A stretch of DNA of 64,000 nucleotides from Valencia hispanica (GCA_963556495.2 OY747707.1:36325371-36389370), one strand, 5' to 3'; positions 50,701 through 61,990 are shown, numbered from the stretch's first letter. Numbers and translations are program-made. Notes: generated by a model from the letters alone, not told the origin.

Positions 50701-52142
50701 CAAAAGGAACACTCTGTGCTAATATTCTCGGCACCTTTAAAACTGAAATGAGCGCTACACTCTCTTCCCTTCTGTCTAAACTGTGCTGTTCAGCGGCGAA
50801 AATGAACAGAATTATTGCTATTTAATGCACTGGAGCTTGCCCCGTTTGTTTCTGTCTGTAGATTCTGTAGGTGTTCTTCAAAATTAGCCGCTGTAGCTTT
50901 TACTGGGAAAAATAAACATGGAATAAGCTTCTCTGGTCAAATGAGAATAAATCTTTTTGGTTTACATGCAAAACCGCTAATTAATCTAAAACACGGCAGT
51001 GGTAGTGTCATCATGTGGGGATGCTTTTTATCAGCAGGGACAGGGAAGTTAGTCAGACCTCACAGGATGATGGATTTAAATGAAGGGTGGTCAAGTAGGG
51101 AAATCCAGGAGGCTGCAAAGCACCTGAGTGGAGATTTACCTTTAAGCAGAACGGTTTAGATCAATGTTTTAGAATGGCCTAGTCAAAGTTCGGGCCTAAA
51201 TCTGCAGGTAGACTTGAAAATAAATGTTAAAAGATGAGTGTTTGAGCACTTATTGATGCACTGCAAAAGAGGCTAACAACTATTCATACAGCCAGAAACT
51301 TTGGCGAATATCTGATACAGCTACACAGTAAGTGGCTTTAATAATGTGTTGCAAATCAAAGTGGACACATGTACATTTGCAGAACAGGCAGAAATAGTAA
51401 GCCATAATCATGTCTCGAAATGAATAGTTCGACTGAAGATTAACCCAGTGCTGCTATGGTTAACACATTTTCCTAAAAAAAAGGGTGAAAATATTTTATT
51501 TTATTCAAAAGCCTAAACATATTCAGTTACTTATTAATATTACTGTAACACTAGAGTCAATTGTTTTACCTTTCAGTTTCAACACTGAAAGGTGTGTGTT
51601 TGCCTTATTCTGATAAAGGAATATTTTTTTAAGTAAGCAAAAGCGCTGAAAATGGGTATTATTGACAACTTGTGGGTAGTTAGAAGCAGAGGTGAGAAAG
51701 CCCACACAGGATGTCGTCACACACAGCTGAAATGTTTATTTCTGCTCTCAAATTGAATGTTCTATCTTCATCAAGTTTTCAGGTTAGGATTACATCGCTG
51801 CAATAAAAATGAATCATATTCAAAGACTTTTAGAATGTTATTAAATGTCGAAGACATTATCTATGCTGTTACTCATATGTGGGTCCAAAATACCTAAATG
51901 AGGAGGGGTCAAATGAGAAGATTGAAAATTCCAAACATTAAGTGTGCACATCGACGTAACAGCACCAACTACTCAGAAACATGGTGGTGGCACCATTATG
52001 CTGTGGGGAAGATGTTCCTCAGCTGGGAAACTGAAACTGATCAATGTTGATGTAAAGATGGATGGAGCAAAACACATGGCAATCCTTAGCGGAGGTTCAC
52101 CTAATTTTGCATTTTGTGTTGTTGACATTTTTGTTGTTTACA

Positions 52143-52178
<36 letters not shown>

Positions 52179-55100
52179 GCGAGAGAAAAAGAAATTAAGG
52201 CACTTTATCATTTTTGTTGACTGTAAAAAATTCCCTAAAACAGCATGGTTCTGTTTTTTTTTAAAATCCACATATTTTCCAGTCACTAATGTAAAGATTT
52301 AATTTAATTCTATATTTAAAAGATAGGGGCTTATTATTATTATTCTTAGAAATCTCCCAACGTCTAACAAATACACAAAGCATCTAATGCACCTTAAGTA
52401 AGCCATACACTCCATTTAGCTCATGCGCTGATAAACTAAAGGGATTAGGCCGACGATTCAATTTGTCAGTAATAATATTAGTATTTCTATTAACAGTGAC
52501 TGAGCAGGCCAGCACGGTTTGCGATGTCAGTGAGTATTACCTTTGATTATAATAATCTCTTTAATCATGTTGTACATGATCCTGTCCTCCAAACAGCTGC
52601 CGCTACATACAAATAAACTAGTTGGTGTCATTGTCTGAGTGCAGCTCTCAAAGCCGCTGAGGATTTCAAGTCTGAGGAATATTGGGGAGGATTATTCAGG
52701 CTGAATTCCAAACACCCTGAGACACTCTGTCTTCCTCCCTTTTTGAGCCCCACAACCCCTCTTCGCCTCTCAGCCCCCCCCCCCCCCCCCCCTTTTTTTG
52801 TTTGAAATTCAACGCCGACCACCGTGGTTACACCACAGAGTTTAAAACAGGTCACCCCCTCCCTTCCATTCCCTTTCCATTCGCCTCCCCCTAAGCCTAA
52901 TAAAGAAACAGAAGGTGCGATAACAGAATATGCTCATGAAAGACAAGGAGCAGACTCCAACACCTGCTCCACATTTCTGCATCTCCCGTGCTTGTGCGTA
53001 TTTAAAGAATGGTGTCACTTCTTCGCACTTGAGAGTTTTTTTTTTTGCCACGACTAGCTTCAAGACAGTACAACGAACGTAGGCCCGAGACCTGGAGGCC
53101 TCTCCTATTTCGAGCCATCTTTTCCGCCCTCAGGGGGGTTATGGAGACCTCCCCCCCACCAGGCCAAGATTTGACACTCTCCTCCACACTGGCTGCCTGA
53201 AACCCGATGCTGTAGATGGAAGAGAGTGCTCGCGGACCAACCAATCCAGACTAAATATAAAAAGTTCCTGTCTGTGACAGCAGCTCTGCTCAGCTCTGAT
53301 TCTCAGCCCCGCAGGACTCGAAGGCTGAAATCAGCTTTCCTATAACATTTAGCTTTAATCAGACCCAGCAAAAAGGTATTCAATCATATTAGCCAGGGTT
53401 TACAGAGAGTGTGGCAGGCATACTAATGAGGCCTTAAAACTATTATTGACAGGTAAATCACTTCCAGATTAATTAAATGAATTTATTTCTAGAAAAGAAA
53501 TCTATCAGATCTATTTCCCATTGAGATCTGAGGGTGACTGTACCAAATTGTTAAACTGTCTTAAAGACTTAAAAGCTTGGATGGCATCATATTTTTTTTA
53601 AAGTCTAAACGAATCGAAAACTGAAATTATTTTTATTTGGTAAACCTGAGCTTTTAAACAACGTTGACAAAGTTCTTGGTCCACTAACCTCCTACACTCG
53701 TTGGCATGCCAAGAACCTCAGAGTAGGAATTGATTACTCATTTAAATTAGATCAACAGATAAGCTCTTTTTCTTTTTGAGGCTACTTGGTAAGGTTAAGC
53801 CCTACCTGCCTAAAAATTAATTTGAAAAGGTCATCCATCTCCTTATGTCTCGGTTTGATTACTGTAATTACCTGTACCTTGGACTACCACAATCATCTCT
53901 TTATCGTTTACAGCTCGCTCAAAATGCAGCAGCTCGTTTATTGACGTGTGGTGAGGCAATTTTATTTTATTTGTATAGCACACTTTCAACAAGGTAGTTC
54001 AATGGTAGACGCCATGAGCATATTACCCCCTGTCCCTGTTTCTTTGTATTGGCTGCCCGTTAGTTATAGAACCCAGTTCAAAATTGTATTACTTGTTTTG
54101 AAATCGTTAAATGGCCTTGCTCATTCTTATTTGTCTGAGCTGTTGCACCACCATGTTCCAGCTAGGACTTTAAGGTCGTCCTCTCTGTTCTTCCTGGAGG
54201 TTCTTATGTCAAGGCTCCGATCCCGGGGTGACAAAGCTTTCTCAGTAGCTGCTCCTAAATTGTGGAACGGGTTGCCGCTCCATATTCATGTCGCTCAGAC
54301 TCTTTTTATCATCTATTTGTGATAGGAATTGTGATTTTTAATGTGTTTAGCTACAACTATTGTTGTTCTCTTGCTGTTTTATTTTATTCCTTTATTAATT
54401 CTTTTTATTGTTTTTTATTACTTGTCCAGCACTTTGGGCAACCATGTTGTATTAAATGTGCTTTATAAATAAATTTGAATTGAATTTGAAAAAAGAAGCA
54501 GAGGAATTTGTGTTGTATCAAGGGAATTTGGTCAGAAGAAATGTACTAAAGCCATAAAAATGTTGATTATTAGCCTGGCTTTCGCCAGCCTGATCTGACG
54601 GCAGTTTGATTCTGCCCTGCAGATCAGTCTGGAAACCCACACATTAAACTACTGCTACAGCCTATCCAGTTTTTCTGGAACCAATCACAACCAGGCTTAT
54701 CCGCCTTGCGCGCTATTGGTGGGTTCAAAACGATGACGTCAGAGAAGCGACGGAAAAGTCGGCAAGCAGCTTGTTGTTTACATTGGTCATGGCAGCCACC
54801 AGAGCACAGCTATCCGTTGACGCTGCAGTCGCTGCTGTTTAAAAAGATTTAAAAGTTCTCTGCCATTGCTGCTTCTGCAGACCGCAATCCTACAAACTAT
54901 CCACGTTTGTTGACAAGTTTCCTGTCTGGAGTTTCGCGTCGCTCGGCAAAGTACGTCACCTGGATCGATGGTCTGATTGGTGAATGCTCTATCCTATTGC
55001 GTAAAGAGTCATTTGAACTATGCCCGTTGGTCACGCCTCTTGTGCAGTAGAAATTACATCGCAGACTCCCCAGACTAGTTCAATCTTGAACTTAGTCTGG

Positions 55101-58100
55101 CGACAGCCAGGCTAGTTAATTATGGCAATTTGTTGGCACTACACAATGGCACATTTGATGACACTGCTGCCTTGCAGCAATGAAGGTTCTGGTTTTGAAT
55201 CCCAGCTTGAGATCTTTCTGCAATGGAGTTTGCATGTTCTCCTCGTCCATGCGTGGGTTCTCTCTGGGTACTCTGGCTTCCTCCCACAGTCCAAAAACAT
55301 GACCTGTTAGGTTAATGAGTCCCTCTAAAATGCCTTTAGGTATGAGTGTGTGTTCATGCATGGTTGATTGTACTGGCGACCTGTCCAGGGTGTACCCGGC
55401 TCTTGCCACAGTTGTAATGCTTTGTCTTAAAATCTACACAACAGATCAAATTGTATCACTTTTAAAAATAATCAAGAGTCATCCGATCTAATCACTAAAA
55501 TCCAGAATCATGAATTATAGCAATTGTATTTCCTTGGCTGCACAGTGGACAGTTGTTAACACTGGGGTCTTTCTGCATGGAGTTTGCATGTTCTCCCTGT
55601 GCATGCGTGGGTTCTCTCCAAGTACTCCAGCTCCCTCCTACAGTCCCAAAACATGACTGTTAGGTTCATTGGTCTCTAAATTTCCTTAAGTATGAATGTG
55701 TGCGTGCAGGGTTCTTTGGGGATGTAGCATAAACATTTGTATTTTGACCATTCACATACAGAAATGCTCCTCCAGACAACAAACCTCCAGACATTCAAAC
55801 TCGGAGCAAAAACGACCTATCCTTACATGACCTCCAAGAAAATTAAAACAGAAAAAAAACATTTAATGCAACTTGATGTCAGGGGCGGGGCTATGGGTGG
55901 ACCTGAGTGGGCCCAGGCCCACTTACTTTGTTTTCTTTTTTTAGGGATGTCACTTAAAGTCATCATTAAATAAAACAGAACAAAAACGGAGGTGACATTT
56001 CCATCTTTGCAAGACAGCTGTCACTGCTCCCACTGGCTGTTTTGCATAACATACCATGTTGACATGTTATGCAACAAGCTAGGGCTAGCTGTAAGATTGC
56101 TTTGTTTAACCAATTCTAAGATTATAGTTTTAAATAAACACTTTTATTGAAAATATTAGGATCCCTAGCTATATATTCCAGACTAATCCATGAAAGTACA
56201 GTTCCATGCATTGAAAACAATTTAATGTGACAATAAATTATGTACATTGATTGAAAAGTGGTTAGTTTAGGGAGGTTTTTTTTAAACACGTTGCTACTAC
56301 ATTTCCCATAGTCCCTTGAGTAGATCCCGTCCAGTTTAAGTACCGGTGTTACTTTCGGTTTGCGAAAACAGCGCGATGCAGCATCATAATTAACAGCTTC
56401 TAAATCTATGATTATCTACAGGATAAGCTGCCTTAGTATCAGCCCTTCAGTGAATCAAATAATTATGTAAAGCATTGGGTATCTGACAGTGGCCATAATG
56501 TTATGTTTACACTTTGTAGAGTTTTGCAGTCAGCAAAGGACTGTTCCTGATCTGATGCGGCATAGGAAAACTAGCACATTATCTCAACAGTGATTGAATC
56601 CCAATGAGGCTTCACTAACTCATAAAAATAACTATTGTTTATGTGAGATTTCATAACTGGGATTAATTGGGGATTACTATTAGAATTCAGAAGAAAACTT
56701 CTGAGATGAAAAGTTAGCAAGGGTTATAATTTGGAGATCCTTGGAGAAAAGCTGGTCTTGTGAGTAAATTCAATTCATTTTTTGTCACCCCTTTACTGTC
56801 TCAGCTGCACTGGCTCCCCATTCAATACAGAGTGCATTTGAAAATATTGGTTTTAACATACAAAGCTTTAAATGATCTTGCACCTGTCTTCATTTGCGAG
56901 CTTTTGCAGCCTTACATCCCCAGCAAATCCTTAAGATCCAGAGATCAGCATCTGCTCATTGTGAAGAAGACCTGTTTAAAAACTAAAGGTGACAGCGTTT
57001 TTGCAGTGGTGGCTCCCTCTCTCTGGAATTACCTTCCTCTCAGCCTGAGAACTGCTGATTCAGAGTTTTCCTTTAAAAAGCAGCTTAAAACCAATCTTTT
57101 TAAAATTGCTTTTGCCTAATTTTTTTACTTTCTGATTTGATATGTTCTGTGATTGTTGTAATGTTTTTACTGTAAAGCACTTTGTGATTATTTCTAGAAA
57201 GGTGCTACATAAATAAAGCTTTACTTACTTACAGTTAAATTCAGTTCAAAACTACTTTAATGATCCCAGAGGGAAATTAAGTGTTGTTGTAGGTCATACT
57301 AATTAATTCCTCAAGAAGTTGTAGATCATAATGGGTGTAGGCAGGAAGGATTTTCTGTAGCGGTCTGTGTTGCAGTGAAACTGAAGAAGCCTCAGACTGA
57401 AGACACTCTATTGTTGTCAGATAGTCCACGAAGAGGATGTTCTGGGATCTCCATAATTTTCTTGGTTTTATGAAGATTTCTTCTTTGCGCATCATCTCCA
57501 GTGGGTCCACAGTCCACACCAAGGAATTTATACTCAGAAAAGATCAAATCCAAGGAGTACATTTTAAAAAAAAGGACAGACAGAGAAGTTCAATCTAAAT
57601 TATGGTCAGTTCTTATAAAATAACTTCTCTTCGTGATCCTTAACTGCAGTCTTACAGAATTGATTCAATAAGCTAAATAACAATCCTTGAATGATGGATG
57701 CAGCTTTGTATGTTAACCAAATCCTGTTTATGAATTGCAGTTTAGCACCTTTATAAACATCCTCCAGATGTACTGACTCAAGATGCTGGGAAAATAAAAA
57801 GACATCCCATAGTGCTGCACTGGTTTGCATTATACTGCAGGGCGTGTCTTATGTTTTGCTTCCCCGGCTGTAGAACAGCAAGATAGCTAGATGGTGCAGA
57901 TAAATGAGTAGTAAACACTCTAAAGGAAACAGACTTTCTTCCCTTTCATCTCAGACTTGTTACCATGGTACTCTAAACATCTGCCTTACAAATCCTAATA
58001 TATTTTTTCATTTGGTCTTGGTTCGATTTGAATCAAAAACTCTGTAAATGCTCTGGGGTTTTATTTTAAGCTGCTGAAAACTGGAGGAGTTTGATGGATA

Positions 58101-59049
58101 AACCAAGCAGCCAAACTCAAACTGCCACTCATTTATGGGATTGTCACAAATATACGTCAAATAACTCCTGCTTGCTGAATTACAAAGAGGGCTTTATCTG
58201 GTGAGTTTATTTTAAAAAGTGTGGCAAGGATTTTGGACAATAATGATGTAATACAACACAACCACCAAGCACCAAGAACAGTGACCAAAGAAAGTAAAGC
58301 CGGGTCACTCTGCAAATGACTGCCTGAGAGAGACGCCATAATTAGAAACAGTAGGACTCCTGCGACAATTAGACATAAGTTCTGCTCTGGTTCTGACCAG
58401 AGTTAACATCCTTCTGTGGAAAAACATACATCAGCACTTTTCTCTCAACAACCGTGTCACCAGATTTACCTATTCTGTGTCTGTCTATGTACTTTTCCCA
58501 AGTTGTCTACTAATGTGGTGTAATTTATATATCTATATCTATATATATATATAGATATATAATTATTTTTTATTTTTTTGCTTTAGCTGTAAGTATACAA
58601 CATCACAACTGTAAACACAAAGTAATAGTGGCAACAATACAAATTATTACCTGACTATTTCCATAACTGTCTCAGACTTAGGGGATCACATGGTAATGAA
58701 AAGAAATAAGCAAAAAAAATAGGGATGCACTGATAAAAATAAAATACAATTGGGACGATATCGATATCCGATATTAATATTGCTGTTATGGCGGATAACT
58801 GATATTTACCATTATAATTTATATTATATACATTTTTCTACCCTTTTAACACTATTAAATACAACAACAGCAAAGCAGACATTGGGTCTCTGCTTCAGTT
58901 AAAAATCCCACAATACTGCGTTGCATCACTGTCACTGTCACACGACCGAACAAATACCACACTTTTAAAGAATCAACATTTTTGGATTCAAATTACATTT
59001 TTCATCATCATCAATACATGTCTATTTAGGTAAAAAAAAAAATAAAAAA

Positions 59050-59118
<69 letters not shown>

Positions 59119-60592
59119 ATATTTTATATAAACACTTTTATATATTATATATATTATATATTATACAGTGTGTTTTTCTCTCCATAGAAGATATACCTGG
59201 TCTGGTATCCTGCTTGGCTGCAATGCCCTGTTGGACGGGGGGCATCGACTGGGATGATCCTCCCAGTAACACTGTGTCCTGTTATAAACTTTTTACTTTC
59301 TGTAACATAGAAAGTTCTCTTATATCAGATCTTCTGTTCCTTCTGTGTCTCTACTCTGTCTTCTCAAACCCCCAGACAGTCGTGGCAGATGGCCGCTCCT
59401 ACTGAGCCTGGTTCTGTTGAAGCTTTCTTCCTGTTAAAGGGGAGTTTTTCCTCTCCACCGTCGCTACATGCTTGCTCAGTATGATGGATTGCTGAAGGAT
59501 TGCTGTGGTTGGAAAGTCTGCATCAACGGGGCCCAACCTCACGCCAATGACTGACGCAATCTGCTGGGATTCCTTAAATAGGAAACTTTTTAACTGATTG
59601 GAATGTTTGTATAAATGTATTGAAATGACTTCTTGTTAAGTGCCTTTAGATGACATCTGTTGTGAATTGGCGCTATATAAATAAACTGAATTGAATTGAA
59701 TATATATTAATTTTTTTTTTTTTTATAAAAGCCATCATTGAAAGTCGCTCTAAAACCCACTAACCTCACATGAAAAACAATAAATGTTTCAAACTCTCAA
59801 CATGAGCATCACAAGAATAAAATAAAATTAAAAAACAGTGAACAGTTTCCAAAACTAGTTTCATGTGAGAAATTGACAACGTTAAATATTGAAATGTGTT
59901 TGAGCTACAGAGCGTCATATGTTGGTATGGTAGGGTAGAGTAAAACGGCAGCTTTGAACAATATACATATATTCAGCGTATGCAGAGACTACAACATTTC
60001 CTGTGGGAATAACCCCACTCAAAGTGAAAGTGGGCTACATTCCAGCGCTGAGACTGGATAATAAAGGGCCCTTTAAGAAGCTAAAGGAGCAATCCCTAAA
60101 ATGCACAATATCCGACAGAAAACGGACCAGTGCCATATTCAGGGCCTTTAATGCTGCTCTTCTGTAATTCCCCCCTATCTCCAGTTAACGACATCCACCT
60201 CGTTCACGCCGACCATGATGCTACGATGCGAGAGAAACGCGCTGACGCCCAGCTGCCAACAAATGTGCAACCATAGTCCCCCCACCTTGGTTACATAAAC
60301 GGGGGCTACTGCGGGCGATTGCATTTAGAAACAAACGCTAAGGGCAGCGGCGTTATTTGTCTCTGTCCGTGATTTTTGTCAGTCGACAGCACGGGTCCAT
60401 CGATGATGCTGGCACCGAGCGGCCTTTCATCACGCACAACAAAAACACGCAGAGCAGAAGCGGCGGCGCGGCGAGATTTGTTCTCTAATAGGAATAAGAG
60501 AAGGGTAGAAAATAAAGAATACATACCCAAAACACGAAGGAGTAGACGATGAGGAGCGTTTTAAGGCATGTGATGACCGGTTTGGTCTCCAT
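44677..60592 (-). CDS. tspan7: tspan7, tetraspanin-7, complete gene in seven coding exons
   Basis: Seven exons join in phase 0 at GT/AG sites: 60592-60527, 50152-49964, 49674-49600, 49511-49416, 45273-45118, 44932-44849 and 44745-44677 (stop TAG). They give 244 residues. Seen: a first membrane segment ending in exon 1/2; a small loop with an N-S-T glycosylation site (N49); the motif GCFATCRGSPWMLKL; a large loop with CCG at 145-147, CC at 169-170 and Cys176 and Cys196; N-glycosylation sites at N150, N172 and N183; a last membrane segment; and C-terminal YEMV. The family organises membrane microdomains; TSPAN7 (TALLA-1/A15) acts at synapses and its C-terminus binds the PDZ protein PICK1 (established for mammals). 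The start is the first ATG: a TGA lies in frame 15 bases upstream. Human TSPAN7 carries five more N-terminal residues from an earlier ATG that is absent here. It lies upstream of mid1ip1 on the same strand, as in human. Whether this is the a or b fish duplicate cannot be told. Confidence 0.96.
44849..44932 (-). CDS. tspan7: tspan7 exon 6
   Basis: This 84-bp exon codes residues 195-222, beginning with the last loop cysteine (GCFELVTSFMETNM) and running into TM4. Acceptor TTTCAG and donor GTAAGA are present. Confidence 0.95.
45118..45273 (-). CDS. tspan7: tspan7 exon 5 with the CCG motif
   Basis: This 156-bp exon codes residues 143-194. It begins LRCCGVYNYTSW, giving the tetraspanin-defining CCG, then PASCC and a further Cys, plus three N-glycosylation sequons. 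Acceptor TTTTTAG and donor GTAGGT frame it. Residue 144 is Arg, where human TSPAN7 has Ser before the CCG. Confidence 0.95.
45480..47300 (+). mobile_element. L2-type LINE relic inside tspan7 intron 4, split by another element
   Basis: The plus strand carries reverse-transcriptase words out of frame: an FxDLSKAF-like block at 45715-45745 and VDHQLLLDRF at 45748-45780. After the insertion at 46167-46799 come SALCFITNSAFTTHHC-like coding (about 46960-47015) and the AAPWSW-like C-terminus near 47125. Stops and frameshifts abound. It lies antisense to tspan7. Confidence 0.65.
46167..46799. mobile_element. Unclassified non-autonomous DNA element, copy 2
   Basis: Same family as 30539-31116: left end GAGTACATTTACATGCAC, shared interior blocks (GACATGCACCCTTTCACA, GGATATGCACAATGAGCGA, AACTTCAGCCGGACTAAG) and right end near CATATAAACACTTG. 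It is about 55 bases longer, partly from an extra copy of the GTCGGACTAAG motif. Confidence 0.72.
48110..48540. repeat. Degenerate repeat of AAGTCTGAG/CAAGTTGAG units
   Basis: The words CAAGTCT, AAGTCTGA, GAGTCCAAG and TTGAGACT recur many times at irregular spacing, all on the same strand. This is a decayed minisatellite-like array in tspan7 intron 4. Confidence 0.7.
49416..49511 (-). CDS. tspan7: tspan7 exon 4
   Basis: This 96-bp exon codes residues 111-142, the first helices of the large extracellular loop (IKGTFRRTYTDAV ... AVDNLQHR). The acceptor ATGCTGCAG and donor GTGAGT are clear. Only 88 bp of intron separate it from exon 3. Confidence 0.94.
49600..49674 (-). CDS. tspan7: tspan7 exon 3
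   Basis: This 75-bp, phase 0-0 exon codes residues 86-110, TM3 (YAMFLSLVFLAELVAGISG) and the first residues outside it. The acceptor is CAG before TAC and the donor is GTCAGA at 49599. It is missing from simple open-frame reading because it is so short. Confidence 0.95.
49964..50152 (-). CDS. tspan7: tspan7 exon 2
   Basis: This 189-bp exon is flanked by AG at 50154-50153 and GTAAGA at 49963. It codes residues 23-85: the rest of TM1, the small extracellular loop (GPYISLIADNSTNAPYV) and TM2, followed by the cytoplasmic CFATCRGSPW turn. Both ends are phase 0. Confidence 0.96.
50890..51330 (+). mobile_element. Tc1-type relic in tspan7 intron 1
   Basis: The plus frame includes INLFGLHAKP and HGSGSVIMWGCFLSAGTGKL, the second-catalytic block of a Tc1 transposase, then degenerates. 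It is antisense to tspan7. Confidence 0.68.
51935..52100 (+). mobile_element. Short Tc1-type relic
   Basis: Plus frame HGGGTIMLWGRCSSAGKLKL at 51980-52040. It is followed by an (AAAG)n tract at 52142-52178. Confidence 0.5.
53430..54490 (+). mobile_element. L2-type LINE, 5'-truncated, in tspan7 intron 1
   Basis: Plus-strand coding remnants include SRFDYCNYLYLGLPQSSLYR, QLAQNAAARLLT, then SLYWLPVSYRTQFKIVLLVL and AAPKLWNGLPLHI, the C-terminus of an L2 reverse-transcriptase ORF. A foreign piece of about 60 bases interrupts it at 53945-54005. The tail has TGCTTTATAAATAAATTTGA. Antisense to tspan7. Confidence 0.85.
54571..55114. mobile_element. MITE with 5'-TAGCCTGGC termini
   Basis: Left end TAGCCTGGCTTTCGCCAGCC; right end, reversed, TAGCCTGGCTGTCGCCAGAC. 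Near the right end a second hairpin occurs: CCAGACTAGTTCAA (55070-55083) opposite TTGAACTTAGTCTGG (55086-55100). No coding frame. Flanks share TTA-like bases but the target duplication is not certain, so the superfamily is left open. Confidence 0.78.
55150..55410 (+). repeat. SINE-like dispersed repeat
   Basis: tRNA-like B-box region GGTTTTGAATCCCAGC, then TTTGCATGTTCTCCTCGTCC, TTCCTCCCACAGTCCAAAAA and ACTGGCGACCTGTCCAGGGT. It is the best-preserved copy in the window. Confidence 0.72.
55545..55730 (+). repeat. SINE-like dispersed repeat, partial
   Basis: GGAGTTTGCATGTTCTCCCT and TCCTACAGTCCCAAAACATG repeat the core of the preceding copy 400 bases away. Confidence 0.65.
56745..57240 (+). mobile_element. 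L2-type LINE 3' end with an open C-terminal frame
   Basis: A 119-codon plus-strand frame (56760-57119) reads LLSQLHWLPIQYRVHLKILV, then FAVVAPSLWNYLPLSLRTAD and ends KKQLKTNLFKIAFA. This is the C-terminal part of an L2 ORF2. The 3' UTR ends AAAGGTGCTACATAAATAAA. It is intact over this stretch, so fairly young, but 5'-truncated. Antisense to tspan7. Confidence 0.88.
57245..57540. repeat. Dispersed repeat, unclassified
   Basis: TTTAATGATCCCAGAGGGAA followed by TTCTGTAGCGGTCTGTGTTG is recalled as a recurring fish genomic sequence. I cannot place it in a family. Confidence 0.3.
59050..59165. repeat. (AT)n-rich tract
   Basis: Alternating AT runs broken by short TATATTAT interruptions. A smaller AT palindrome sits at 58528-58562. 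Confidence 0.9.
59200..59700 (+). mobile_element. LINE/SINE 3' end, plus strand
   Basis: GTCGTGGCAGATGGCCGCTC, TTTCTTCCTGTTAAAGGGGA and the tail TTGGCGCTATATAAATAAAC with GAATTGAATTGAA repeats. Same family as 35165-35510. Confidence 0.7.
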
Positions 60593-60860
60593 TGTGGTGT
60601 TGTGTCAGATCGAGCCGCTATGGCGATAATAACGGGTGCAGGGGAGGGGGGGGGAGGGGGGGGGGGAGAGAAAAAATAAACACCCAGAAACGTCTCCGCG
60701 GCTGGTCGCGCTGCGCTGCGCCCTTCGCGGATGCAGCCGCACGGCGTCACTGTCCCGCCCGCAGGTTGCGCTGTTTGTTTCTTTGCAGCATCAAACGGCG
60801 CCGTCCGTATCGGACACAAATACGGTCCCTATGCTGACAGCTTGGAGTTTTTGTTGAGCG
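60400..60860 (-). promoter_or_regulatory. tspan7: CpG-rich promoter and 5' leader of tspan7
   Basis: This block around exon 1 is rich in CpG and GC, including GCGGCGGCGCGGCG near 60460 and a cluster at 60690-60810, with a G-run at 60640-60667 on the plus strand. It lies directly upstream of and across the tspan7 start. No TATA box at a sensible distance was seen, which fits a CpG-island promoter. Confidence 0.65.
60527..60592 (-). CDS. tspan7: tspan7 exon 1
   Basis: This exon codes residues 1-22, beginning METKPVITCLKTLL and ending at Trp22, with donor GTATGT at 60526. It holds the short cytoplasmic N-terminus and the start of the first membrane segment. It lies inside a CpG-rich promoter block, which supports its being the first coding exon. 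Confidence 0.94.
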
Positions 60861-61429
60861 GCGGAAGAACATATAGACCCCTCGTACTTCACTGAAAACA
60901 CTACTACATGCGCACTAGAGGGTTTTGTAAGTTATATGAAAATAAAACAAACGCGACCAGGATAGTGCAATATATTCAAAATAGGCTTCTTAAAAAAAAT
61001 AAAAATAAAACAATAATATGCAAACAAACCAGTTTGTACACTGTCACTACAGTAAAAACGGGTTAGTCATCCATGCAGTCATGACGGACAATGCATTTTA
61101 TTAAACCTAAGAGGGATTTAATTTGCACCATGGTGTTGAATAAGAAACGTGCTTTGTCAAATTAATGCGGACTCCAAAACATTAGATTTGCCTTCAAAGT
61201 CGTGAAAAAGCAAAATCGACACATGGATATTTAAAGGCTAAACTATAGATCCAACTAAGGGAAGCTTTTCAGTCAGAAGAAACACTAAATGCACAGATAA
61301 GCAAATAATTCATGAATAATTCCTTTTTTGGATCATGTGTCAGCATATTTTTAAAAATTATTTGTTAGCTTGCAGAATTATATCAACTGTGAAAAATAAA
61401 ATGGTATTAACGTAACACACAACCACAAA
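60861..61429. other. Upstream flank of tspan7
   Basis: No gene or repeat recognised. Confidence 0.5.
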
Positions 61430-61990
61430 ATTCCATATATTAATGGGTATGTTATGTGACTGACCAACAGAAAGTAGTCCACTTATGTGAATTAAGTGGA
61501 GAGAAAATGGTGCATAGTTTTTACCATGTTTTTACGAATGAAAACAGGAGAATTATGCTGTACATTTGTGTTCCCCTTCACTGATACCCCAAATAACATT
61601 AAGTGAACTGTGTTTAGAAGTCACCTAACTAGTAGATAGGGTCCAACTTGTGTGTGATGTTATCCCTGTGAATACTGGTGTTCTATGAAGGCTTCAGTGG
61701 TCCATCACCTTGAACACACAGTAGGCAGTGGCATATGGTGGTGGCAGCATCATGGTGTGGGGATGTTCTTCCTCAGTAAAGCGAAGGAAGCTATCAGAGT
61801 TGATAAGATGGGAGAAGATACATAAAGAGCAAAACTGTTAGAGGTTAAGAAAGACTTGATGTCGGGGTGAGGGGTTCACCTTCCTGCAGGACACGGAAAT
61901 TACAGCCAGAACGACGATAGAATGGTTCAGAATGGCCTGGTCAAAGTCCAGACCCTAATCAAACTGAGGTTCTGTGGATAGATTTAAAAA
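61430..61990 (+). mobile_element. Degenerate Tc1-type transposon
   Basis: Blocks GTGACTGACCAACAGAAAGT (untranslated end), GGTGGTGGCAGCATCATGGT (second-catalytic region) and AATGGCCTGGTCAAAGTCCA (third-catalytic region) follow each other in plus order. Stops interrupt all frames. Confidence 0.55.

Larger units (their letters stand above)
50153..60526 (-). other. tspan7: tspan7 intron 1 (10.4 kb)
   Basis: This intron holds several L2 LINE fragments, two Tc1 relics, one MITE, SINE-like copies and a long AT tract, annotated separately. The part next to exon 2 (50430-50830) is GC-richer and has no recognisable repeat, so it could hold regulatory sequence, but no motif was proven. Stretches 52320-53430, 57550-58480 and 59710-60400 show nothing else that I can name apart from a C-run at 52774-52792. 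Confidence 0.7.

Noticed and set aside
50430..50830. Possible alternative tspan7 exon in the GC-richer intron 1 segment
   Set aside because: No frame with consensus acceptor and donor on the minus strand that keeps phase between exons 1 and 2.
60430..60819. 129-codon minus-strand frame over the tspan7 start
   Set aside because: Different frame from tspan7; driven by GC-rich 5' leader and poly-Pro from the G-run. The METKPVITC frame with splice donor is the real one.
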